Source: Ischnura elegans
Taxonomy: Eukaryota > Arthropoda > Insecta > Odonata > Coenagrionidae
Reading direction: 5' to 3'
Assembly: GCF_921293095.1 (NCBI RefSeq)
Contig: NC_060253.1
Location: forward strand, 84,419,992 to 84,483,991
DNA: 64,000 nt
A model generated the notes under the pieces. That model did no database searches. It was not told where the DNA came from and worked only from the letters and a program-made list of their open reading frames with translations. The translations under genes were made by a program, and so were the position numbers. Shown here in pieces: positions 32,813 through 44,600 of this stretch (the stretch's first letter is position 1; the number at the start of each line of letters is the position of its first letter).

Positions 32813-34892
32813 TATTTCTTCGTCTTCACTTCTTGCTCCAAGTTAAAAGTTATTGAGAAGATATTAAACGGCAAATTTACGTTTGTAGGATAACGAATTT
32901 CCACTTCCATTAACTATGACGTCATGAATTTCTTTTCGTGTTACTTTCATGCGATCATTTTTTTCTTTTCCGAAATATCAACAATTCGAATCTACGAAGA
33001 AGAAAATCGCAATAAAATTTCCTGCATAATACAACACAAAAAATCAGTGAGATATTTTTCTTGGAAAACAGAGGAACCTTTTTATCATTGTGAGATATCC
33101 TCCAGTAGTGGTATAAAATCACCCGTATCGAAGTGAAGCGATCCTCAAAATGGCAAAAACCCTTCATATAACGGGGCAATAAAGCAGTTAGCGGCATGTC
33201 TACAAATGGACAGCTATGCTTTGAGTACCAAACTTCTTAAACGCTAGATAAAAATCGTAAGACTGAGGTACGGTTTACGGGCACAATAGGGATTAACGCG
33301 GTAGGCAAGGTATGCCCGCCGCCACCCTTGAGCCCTTTCCAATTTTTGTGCTGTCGGGAGCTAAACCTAGAAGAGTGTGGTCAGCAAAATGCGGGTGCCT
33401 TACGGTAAGATATGGGTTCTTCAAGATAAGAAACTATTTCCTTGCAGCCGTGCACTTTCCGAGACAAGCTTCTGACTTGCCAGCGCAATCGTTGAGTCCG
33501 TTATATACCAGTATCTCATGAATAAAATCGTAATTTGCACATAAAAAAACACTCATATGAAATAATAATGTATGCAATTGTAGAAAACTGTAATGTTGTC
33601 TCGTCTTTAGCGAAATACCCTCAAGAATAACTGAGGCGGAACAAATTTCCGCATCTAATCACCGCGTCGGGTGGTGGGACACTCAGGCACATAACTTGAT
33701 AGGAGAGGTGGGGTGGCAGGTTGATGCAAGATTTCTCATTTGAGAATGAAAGTTTTGTAATGCGCTGTAAAACCTTATGTGTAGTAATGTGAAAAACATG
33801 AAAGCTTCCTCTAACCATGTTATCAATACGTGAAAAATAAAATATTTCAATCGTTCAATAAAAAATAATACAAACAATCCATAGAAAAGAAATTTTCACT
33901 GTTACATATTCATTCTTGCTACGACATCCTTAAAAATTACTCATTTTAAAACAAAATGCAACTGTACATATATACTTTAGACAATTATCTCAAAAGATAG
34001 GAAAACATTTTTGAGATAATTTAAATGTTAATTTGACAAACATCTGTTTGTTGCACTTCTTCCTTTTCTAAGGCTTCTATCCTTTTCGATGGCGTCATTT
34101 CCCTTGGGGCTTGCTTGACTCTTCCATCGCACCAACAAAAAAAAACGTAGAAAGAAAGAACAACGATGCAACCTCAAAATCAAGCAGTGAAGAAAGCGTA
34201 TGACCGGCCGCCCGCCTGTGTTGCTGTTGAGGAGAGGGCCTGCGCGCTATGGAGGGGAAGGCCAGGAGGGGAGGCAAAGAAGTGACGGATGACTCGCGGA
34301 AGAAGGAAAGGTGTTTAGGATGACTCGAAAAGACTGCGCGTTATCGAAAAACTGGTTGCAAGGTCCCACAATTTCCCAAATTGTAACATTGGTTTACAAC
34401 GTGTGGCACATGTGTAACCTTTGCTTGTAGTTGAAATATTATATTTTGCTTTGGTCGGATGAATTTTCTTTAGGTGATTTTGCGCCGGGATGGTGGTCAT
34501 TGAAAGAAATCAAAATTCGTGAAATTAAGCGACAAGTATCTCCTCAAGGAAAACTGGTAAAGACCCGTCTTTGTCTCAAGACACAGATTTAAACTTTATT
34601 ACTATTCTGAGTCAAGAAACCGCTATGTACCTATGAAGAGCGAGGCAAAAACTGCTTAATAGAAAAGGTCTGCATCGACTTCCGCGACCGTGCTAGGGCG
34701 CCCCCTTAAGTAAAACTGAAATTAAGGGTGTGAGCAGCATGGTTGTATTCTAATGTGGAAATCCAATGGCTTGATCATAAAAGGGGCACTGAACCAATTT
34801 CTCTATCAATAGCTAAGGCTCAATACATCGCAGAGGCTTCAGATGGTAATAAGTCTCATTGAAAAGCATAGTTCATGATTTGAATCATTAGG
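32813..34892. other. Unrecognised intergenic DNA between the LINE zone and the gene B unit
   Basis: Only short frames of 60-70 codons, with no motif, splice partner or conserved copy elsewhere in the window. Confidence 0.35.
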
Positions 34893-35277
34893 GAATTCGT
34901 AAAGAAAGCAGAACGATATGTAGGCAAAAAAAGCAATCAATAAAAAGTTTTGAAAACAGCGAAAGAAGTTGAAATACAATATCATTTCATTCAAAATTTT
35001 ATTGACAAGGATAAAATACAAATTCAATGCTTTTGGAATTACGTTTTACGTACTTGGTATCTTTATTAGCCCTTAAGCCAAACACGAATCCTATATTTTC
35101 ATAAATACCCTAATAGTCATATAATTTCACAGTATCTGATGATGATAGTAACATTTATGTTAAAATAAATACATAGATAGAGATTCAACATAATTTTCAA
35201 GTACACCTTACTTAGTACTGCCTTTTTATTAATAATCGCCAGGGAACCATCTTGTTTCAGGCAAGGCGCGCGCAAGG

Positions 35278-35320
35278 CAGAGAGAGTAAATGCGCACTCG
35301 GTGCGCATTTACTCTCTCTG
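35278..35320. repeat. Perfect 19-bp-arm hairpin
   Basis: CAGAGAGAGTAAATGCGCA and its exact reverse complement are separated by the loop CTCGG. It lies in the downstream copy of the gene B 3' duplication. The other copy and gene C have related but non-palindromic sequence there. Confidence 0.9.
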
Positions 35321-35426
35321 AGGCAATTATTATTAGTTATTTCAAACTGAGCGAACAATTAGCTTAATTTCAAAATGGCCGACGCGAAAAATTCCCATTA
35401 TAAATTTACTTACTGATCACTCCCTT

Positions 35427-35432
35427 TTTATT
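35427..35432 (-). terminator. Candidate poly(A) signal of gene B
   Basis: AATAAA on the minus strand about 211 bases after the stop codon, in a block conserved with gene C (its AATAAA is at 55913-55918). A second copy is at 35225-35230 in the duplicated block. Confidence 0.5.
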
Positions 35433-35642
35433 AATTACCGCCGGGGAACCATCTTGTTTCAGGCGAGGCAATGACTCAGTGCGTATTTACTTACTCTATG
35501 GCAATTATTATTAGTTATTTCAAATTGGGCGCACAATTGGCTTAATTTCAAGATGGTCGACGGGAAAAAATATCATTACAAATTTACGAATTTTCAGTTT
35601 TTCTCTATATATCCCATGATATATCCTTACTCGCTGTGTTAC

Positions 35643-38600
35643 TCAGTTTTCGACAATTGAGACCATAGCTGCATTTCCATAGAGCTCAACGACACCGTAG
35701 ACAGGATGTGGAATGTTGGAGAAGGCTGGTCCTTGATCGACGCCGTTATAATAAAAATGGAGGGCCCCGGTGTTAGTCCTCTTCACAGCTGCTCGATCGC
35801 CAACCTGAATAGAAATGAACAGTTTACAATCATATCTGAATGCAAGGTTTCTCTTTGATGTACGACGTGAGTTCAATGAGTTCGTCCAACTATAACCATG
35901 TTGATGCTGTGGATGGTATTAACATATAGGCAACAGACGAAGTGAAGTACCTGGGAGTTGCGATAACCTCAAACCTAATGTGGGGAACACTCATAAGTAA
36001 TATTTGGGGCACAGCCCTGAAGAAATTAGGATTCGTTAAGCGTATTGTGGGAAGATTTTAGGATGAGAAAGTAAAAGAATGGTGCTATTTCACATTCGTC
36101 CGTCCGCACCATGAATATGCAGCGAGCGTATGGGATCCAGTACCGAAAGACTTAATCCGCGAACTGAATAAAACATAAAGGAAGACTGTGCGGTTCGCCA
36201 AAAATGCTACGGGCAGCGTTACCCAGATGTTAAGCGAATTAGGCTGGGAGCCGCTGAAGACTCGGAAGCTCTGCGCTCGGCTTCGTTTGCTTGAACAATT
36301 GAGAATGGATATCTTTAAGAGCGACACGGAGAACATACTATTAGAGCCGCACTGTATTTCCTAGTCCGACAGAAGCGATTTATTAAGAGGGATATTTTGT
36401 CGGACGGATAGATATGGAAATTCGTATTCTCCCGAACCAACTCGAGCTAGTCCTTTATGGTTCGGGGCTAATGAATGCTAGTCATAATTTTCTTATAGCA
36501 CTTCATTTTTATGTGTAAGAGGCTGGTGTTAACACCCCCTGCCACACGCCTTTTAGGTGGCTTGCTGAGTATTTAGTATGTATATGTATACGTAGATGAA
36601 TGAGTAATGTAACAATTTTTTTTCACAGCCAATTTTGGTTGAAAAAAATTGGCATTTCTTGTGGAACATTTTCAAATATTCTCCCATCGACTCATATAAT
36701 TGCTTCGACTTCCGTCTGGTGACAGCACTATACGGAGCTGTTTGCTGTCTAAATGGTGTTTGTAACCACAGATATATACAATAGATTGGCAATGGGAGTG
36801 GGGGGGGTGAAGCCATGCCTTTCTGCTGGCGGCCATGTTGCTTTCACCGACCTATGCGTTTGCGTAAGTAGGGAACTGGAGGAAAATTACATTGTGAAAG
36901 ATAATGGCGCATTGATTAAGGCTATGAACTATAGAAAACGTTGTCATTTTCGTTTAAGATGTATCCAATTAAAAAGAAAGGGACCGATCTTGACACTTAC
37001 GTGGTAAATTAACCAATCTTTGAGCGGAACATAACCGTGACGAAGTTATGAAATTGGTAATATAAGCTGAGCTAAGATTAATACTAATTCGGTTCCTGCT
37101 CAATATTATGGAATTGGAATCCATATGCATGAGTTATCTCGAAAAAAAAATATTGTGTCCCAAATGTAGAAGGGGCGTAGCAGATGGGGAAAATGGTTAA
37201 CTACGTCGTCTGCTAGTGTAGGAAGGTAGCCTACAATCGTGAATACATGGTATTGTTCACCCTTAGATTTACCAGCGACATTGTCACACTATTCAAACAA
37301 AATAATTCGAAAATTCCAAAGATTTGATGCTTCCACTTACTGTATTTTTGTTGTCAAAGAGTTGTTGCTCAGTTAGAGTTGTCAATTAGACGAAAAACGT
37401 AGAAGCAATGCTACCTAACCTTTCACTGCCATAAGTAATCGGGCCAAAAATATTACGTAATTAAATTTGATTCAACCTATTTAAACCCATTATGATCTAA
37501 CTTTCTGAGCAAGGCATGCTGCTTGGTGCTGTAAAATGCTTTTCTGAGGTCGTAAAGAGTCAATGCGATTGAATTCCTATCCTTAAGCATCAGAAATATA
37601 ATTTACATTATTTTATATAGGCAGTGTTTTGGATTTCCCCTCACGATCACCCAATAGCGAACTTGAAAAGAAGTTATTGGCTTAAAAAACTCAACGATTT
37701 GATCCATGATCATCAATAATCAGTTTCATGTTGTTATAATATTCGAAGGGGAAGCAGACTATAATATAAATCTTACATCATGAGGGGGTACGTTTTTAAT
37801 TAGAATTTCTATCTTACCGGGATAAGTGATTATAACAGACACCATGTTCTATATAGAAGCCACAAAATGATCAAATACCTGATAAGTGCTACATGGAAAG
37901 GTTGAATTATAATGAATGTGACCGCGTCATTTCACCGCGAGCACATGCAAACCATTATTTAAGCGATCGGTTTCTCGGAATTTCACTCAATAGATATTAA
38001 CAAAGTCAAAACTTATGCTTTTGAAAGAAATTCGTTAAGTTTCCAGATAGAGTTAAAGGTGCATAATACACGCTCTACATATCTAAATAAATAATAATAC
38101 TACAACGGAAATAAAATTCCGATACAATGTAATAATGCAACAGCGGAAAGTATATGACATAATGGAAACTGGAGAAAGTCTTTTCTTGGTAAACACAGAA
38201 AACACAACAGAAAACATCATGATGATTCCGTCATCAAAACACAGACACCGAGACAGAGAATGCACATGTTATTAACCCCTCAACGCCGTCATGCGTACCC
38301 AGTACGCTTCCTGACCTACTGTATATAATTTTTTTTCTCCGCCAGATATTGTATTTTAGATTATTATTAAAACAAATTGCTCTATCTTTTGAAGAAATGC
38401 TTTCCCTCTCCAATAAAATATTCATAACGACTTTAGGCCTTCAGAAATTTTTAAAATGATTCGATGAAATTCCGTTTTAAACCAGCACATTGACGACTTC
38501 GGTCGAAAAACTCAACGCCTATATTTATTCAAACGCTTGAAAAATTATTATATAGTAGCGCACTACATTATGCAAGTTTACAAAAAAATTTAATGATAAT

Positions 38601-41600
38601 GATCGTATATTATGAACGATATAAATTATTGAATGATAGTATGCCAATAAGGTGAAGTCTTCTTAATCTCATCCGGCCGCTGGGATGGTATTTAAATAAA
38701 TGCCCGCCGCGCTTGAGGGGTTAATTACCGATCCTAGAGATATGAAGCTACTGCATTTGAAATGATATCGCTTTCAGAAACTCCGGTAAATATCCGCTTC
38801 CGTCACACACCTTTAGAATTTGTTTTGGAGAGCAATTTGCATTTCAGCAAAAATAACGTGTCACAGTTTCATGATGCTATTTCTACAACTATGTGAATTT
38901 TGCCAACAATAAATTTAAAAAGGTAGAGCATAATCTGCACTTCACGTGATATAAATTTCGTGGCGATACGTACAAAAAAAAGGCTTTGGAAAATATTTTC
39001 ATGCTCTGTGAGATGGAAGCGGAGACATTACTGAACGCAAACCATGCTTTCCTTATATCTATTATTTACGCGTGTAGAGACACATTTTCGCCCCCAGGAA
39101 AATTTCCCCTCGTAGTATACTTAAATGTGCACCCCCACATAACGCAGTGGTTCACCATTCTTCTTTTAAAAAGCTCCAAAAGCAGGAAAAGTAGCCTCTC
39201 AAATACACGTATGTTAATGGCACATGAGCAACGGTCGGTGAAAGCAAGATGGCTAGTTGCGCAAAATTCTTCTGCCGGCCGGCTTCAGCGCCACCGTGAG
39301 GAAAACATAGGCACTGCCAATCTATTGTATATATCTGTGTTTGTAACGCTCCAAACAGGAAGTGGTTGAGTTTCTTTTCGCAGAAACCAGGGTATCTCAG
39401 ATACCTATTCATAATAGCTTGCAGCATGTACACAGTAATCAGGCAGTGAAAAAAGCACGTAAATTCCTTCGGCAACGCGTATTTCATCATCGCCGATACG
39501 GGGACGAAGAATAATTTATTGATGCAGTAAGAAGTTGTCTCCGGCATTGACCAGTAGAATGGTACAGTGCAGTCATACTGGCCTGCAACATTCTACTGGT
39601 AAAAAATTAGCAGCTCGATCGCCAACCTAAATAGAATGAACAGTTTTCAATCATATCTGAATGCAAGGTTTCTCTTTGATGTACGACGTGAGTTCAATGA
39701 GTTCGTCCAATTATAACCATGTTAATGCTGTGGAAGGAATCATTCTAGGTGGCGTCAAGCCTTAGCATTGAATGAAGACTGCGTTGAAAAATAGTATTGT
39801 GTAGCTTTAAGATGGGGAATAACATTGTGTATTTGAATGCCGCGTAGAACAACCCGTTTCAGAAAAAAATGTGTTGCATCACTTATTGAACTCCCCTCGC
39901 AAGTACTAGTCACAGATTTCTGAGAAGATGGTAGTCTCTTGAAATGACAGAGTTACAGATAAATTAAGAAATATAATTATAATTAAGGAAGATAAATTAA
40001 GGAATTATAAGGCAGTTGACAAAAGCACTGGGACGTTGTCCTTAGATGTGCAACTTTGCTGTTGAACCATTTTTTTGTTACATCTACGTTATGAGGAGCA
40101 TGTTAAAATAATTGAAAAAAAACATATTCCAATACTTCGTGCACCCCAACAACACACATTTGGATATACATATGTATTTTTGTTATGCATTACATCTGTA
40201 ATAAACATGCATTTTAGAATGTATTTCCTCTGCATTCATACATATGTAAAAGTGGTACGTGTTACACAATAAATACATTTGTATTTTTATGTATTGTTGA
40301 ATTTTGAATACTTATGTATTTATCATGTAACAGGTACCATTTTTACATATGTATGAATACAGAGGAAATACATATGTAAATGTGGTAAAAAATACACAAA
40401 ACTACATTATGTATATTTCCTGTAATTTTTGGGAGGTGGATTTTCGTGGCGACTTGTGAAATGTTCATAACCATTTTTTCCAGAAATAATTATGCTCACC
40501 GCAAACGCCAGATTTCCTTATTTTAATGATCATTCATCCATGCGAATTTATACCCAGAGATCTTAAAAATAAATCATATACTGGTCGATGTGAGCAAGAG
40601 TAGTGAAGATGGCGACCATATTTATGTTAATTTGTAAATACACGCGAAATACAGACGTATTACATATGTAAATTTCAGTTTCGATCCGCGAAATATGCAC
40701 ATGAAAAAATGGTTCATAATACATGAAAATTACAAAAAATGGTTCTTGCACGAAGCAAAAGTAAAAGCTGTTAAGACTAAAAAATTAAATTCTCAATACT
40801 ACGGCTCCACAGTCGCGGTAAGAAAGGGAAGTGAGCGGGAATGATACAGATCTAATGGTTAAGCTCGGCATCTCGTTCGAGACTACGAGGAAGTGCTATT
40901 GGAGGAACTCCGGCATCTATCATAATTATTATTAATAACCAAAAGAAAATCCGTAATTAAGTAGCTACTGATGTATAGTTATTTTACGATACTGTATTTG
41001 TTTGTAGTATTATACTTATTGGCAGAATTGATATAGTGTTGTAATCCCCGATAACCAGTGCGTGTGGATTGTGTGCTCAACCCGAAGCTATGTTTTGCTG
41101 GAAATCTGCTTCCATCCCGCACGTTATTGCGATTCGTGCAAGCCAACTCCAACAGTTTCCAGTCACTGGATAGTTAAGGTAAGGTATGATTCAACTTTTA
41201 TTGTGGGTAAAATGATTGATATCACTGTAAACCATGCACGTAGGTCTCCACTGTGTATCAAGAGAGTATTTTCGTACGCGTATTCTTCAATATTTTGACT
41301 AAAGATGTGCTACTATACGATTAAAATCTTCTATTTATTAGTAATTTGGCAATATTATTGCATTTATATTGTACGCCTACATAGACTACATTAATTATGT
41401 TATTTGAGTATATTTGGATACAACTTTTGGCTCAATGTGGTCAAGACCACATTGAGCCAATAGTTGTATCCAAGGTAATTATTTTTTTATGTTTGGCTAT
41501 TGTTTTCCTTTTTTGTTGAGTTATGTATCGAGGAGACTGGTCTCCATTGAAGTTATATGGTAAAACATCGTAATGTCATTCTTGTACGTATAAATTAATA

Positions 41601-44600
41601 GATTATGCGTCGTATACTAATTCCATGCTTCGCGGCTGAAGTTACAATTTTTTTCTGCTCTTAATTAAAAGCAGAAAAAATTGTTTAAAGGTATGTTTTC
41701 GTTCACTTGTAAGTTGTTTTATCGCTGTTTATTACCACAACCTACTGTATTGTAGTTCTTGCATTCCTAGTCATCCTATGCTTCAGTCATAACATCTTTG
41801 ACCGTAGACTTATCAGCGTAGCCTTGTCACTAATAGACTCCTCGAAGTTCTGAACCGTTTTGTCCACTACTTCTAATTATTTAACGAACAAGAAGTATTG
41901 GTCGTGTAATACCGTTTCCCTGAAAGCAAAATGTAATATTTATTTCATCTTGAAATGCAGTAAAACAAGGTGCATGTCGTCATTATTATTAACACAAGAT
42001 AAATACTTAACTTTCATGCGAAAGTTTGTCATCATATGTAAGAAAAAGGTGCGTACGGGCCAAATTAATTAATTATAATTTTCTTTTCATGCTCTTTCGC
42101 GCATTCCCAGCAGGCGACGATGTAAATAGCTTGGCCTGGACAAGAGGAGAATGGATTACGGAAAAAACGACTAAGCAATGCCATAAGACCAGGTGGAATT
42201 GTTAATACCGAGGTAAGCTTTTAGGGAAAAAAATTGTTTATCCATAATGGAGAGGTTTCTTAAAGTTAAGCCTGAAATTATCAGTTATATATGAAATTTA
42301 TTGTTTGAAAATTTGATATCACAAGTGTATCTTTTTTTCTGTGTGAATCATCCGCTACTAAATCATGGTACTAATATGTTAGTATCATGTACTAAATAAG
42401 CATACCAATGGATACACTTTTTCCTAGTTAATTTATGTTTAAAAGTAGGTAAATTCTCATATTTCTCATTCTTCTAAGAGAAAGGCTATTAATTTTGTAT
42501 AATGAAAGCATATCCCCAAAATATCTGATTTCTCAAAGGATAAGGTCAATTCTGTGCTAGCTGGGACCTTGACATAATTGGTAAATGAAAAAATTTAAAA
42601 CTTATGTCCGGAATCTAGCAGAGAAGCCAAACTTTCATTTGCATTCAGAATACAGAATTAGTACTAAAATTACAGACTGCACAGAATACTGACTGCCTAT
42701 ATGAATTGAAAAAAATTAAAATTGAAAGGCCTTGAGCTTCTATTCAGATCTTACAAAAAGATATATTTTTGCATGACTTTTAAAATTGACTTCTTTTTTT
42801 CTCCTTTCAGGAAGTGGCTGATGGTGCAGAGTTGGTTTCCTGAATTCAGGTTTCATCTTGTGCAATGAGTTACAACGCTTGTTCCGTGTTAACATTTTTT
42901 CTACTTTCCAACTCAAACCATTGTTTGTACTTGATTTATCTTTGTGCCATTTTTTAATCTAAATGTCACCTCCTGTTTCCTGGCCCTTAATGCTTGTTAG
43001 CAATATTCATGGCCACACTTGTTCTTTGTGTGAATTATTTTATTTTTCTCTTTGAATAAATGTTTTATTATCTGTATGCTGTGGTTTCCTTATATTTATT
43101 CATCCATTTGATGCATATTAATATTAAGTGTATGTGGGTCAGAAAATCAATATGTATAATTCATGTACGAGGGCCTGCAGATACATGTAAGGGTATTCAG
43201 ATTTTCAATTTGTAATACGCACGTATACATACATCCTGAGGAACTTTTGAGCCACTTTTACGTGAAATATACAGACGTAATACGATTGTATTCCATCTTA
43301 TACATATGTATATTTCATGTTTGGGTATTCAGATTTCCAATTTGTAATACGCACGTATACATACATCCTGAGGGACTTTTGAGCCACTTTTACGTGAAAT
43401 ATACAGACGTGATACCATTGTATTCCATCTTATACATATGTATTTGGTCACGTATTTTTTGTGTATTATTGATGTAATACAGATGTAATACAAATGCCGT
43501 GTTGTCTGGGCATGAGCAAGTAAGTGGTGATATATGTGAGCATATACATGTAAATTAATAAAGAAAAAATCACTGGCCCGCTAGCATACCATTACTGAGG
43601 AATAGGCAATCAAGAATAGAAACAATTAAGTAGGATTTAGGAGCAGTTAAGTAGAGGAATCAGGTTCTGAAATAAGGCCATTAAGGAAGGATATGAGTAT
43701 ATAATTGAAATAAGATAAACTAAGATCTTACATTCAAGTCATCCAAATTTTTTCCATATGTTTTCATATATACTTCTCCATTAAGATAGGAACTGGTAAT
43801 GTACCACGCCCAAGACTTGTTTCTAGAATAAAAAAAAACATTTTATGCATAGTTGACAAGAAATTAAAAGGCATGAAACGATTAATTTCATAAATGGAAG
43901 GGAAATTTAAATGGGATATTTACAATGATTAATACAATGTCAATCATAAACCGCTGTCACCTGTATCTTATAATTAGATTATTATGTTAACGTAGAATTA
44001 TGTTATTATGAGTTATGTTATGATTTATGTGTTATTATGTTCAAGAAGAAGAAAAGGGCCTTGTGTAACAAGGCGCTGGAATTAAAATTGAGGAAGAGAG
44101 TGGTGAAATGCTATGTGTGGAGTGTACTTGGGGAAGAGAGACAGGGACAGGATTGGGACGTTTGAGATGTGGGTTTGGAGGAAGATGGAGGTAATAGGGT
44201 GGACGGATCGAGTAAGGAATAAGCAAGTGTTAAATAGGATAGATTAGAAAAGAACGTTGAGGGACAAAATAAATCAAAGGAAAGGTAACTGGCTGGGACA
44301 TTTGATGAGAGGGAATGGAATTTTGAAAGTAGCTTTGGAGGGAACGGTGGAAGCGATCAGAAGAAGGGGAAGGAGAGGTCTGAAGTTTATTGACAACATA
44401 AAAATTGGAAGACATGGAGACTTCAAGGAGATGGCCGGACACAGGAGGGAATGGAAACAGCATTGGCGGGGGGGACCTGCCGACGGGTAGGGCACCACAA
44501 GATGATGATGATGATGTTAACGTAACATAACTTGAGCGTCGACACTAAATTATGCATTCCAGGATTTACAAGTATCCAGGAGTCGCATCGGTGCGTAATT

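Larger units (their letters stand above)
35211..35595 (-). repeat. Tandem duplication in the 3' region of gene B
   Basis: About 200 bp (TTTTTATTAAT, ACCATCTTGTTTCAGGC, GGCAATTATTATTAGTTATT, CAATT(A/G)GCTTAATTTCAA) occur twice, at 35211-35400 and 35412-35595. Gene C has one copy (55905-56050). Each copy carries an AATAAA on the minus strand, so gene B has two candidate poly(A) signals. Confidence 0.8.
40141..43513. mobile_element. Candidate 3.4-kb DNA transposon with TACATATGTA-rich ends (gene B intron 4)
   Basis: The left end CACCCCAACAACACACATTT and the reverse of the right end, GCCCAGACAACACGGCATTT, are imperfect inverted repeats. Both are followed inward by runs of TACATCTGTAAT, TACATATGTA and AATACA words. 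The interior has exon-like pieces next to AG and GTAAG sites (near 41062-41178, 42110-42211 and from 42812) and an AATAAA near 43058, but I could not connect them into one open frame. No transposase was recognised. It may be a non-autonomous element carrying captured sequence. Confidence 0.45.

Noticed and set aside
35643-35876. Start of gene B exon 5 taken as the first methionine of a short gene
   Set aside because: The open frame extends into the intron upstream of the CAG acceptor. Paralogues show that the coding exon begins at GTTGGCGATCG, joined to four upstream exons.
41062-42211. Two exon-like pieces (reading SSHWIVK before GTAAG, and WTRGEWITEKTTKQCHK after AG)
   Set aside because: The frames do not join in any phase without a stop, and the second piece stops before its donor. 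Kept only as the interior of a candidate transposon.
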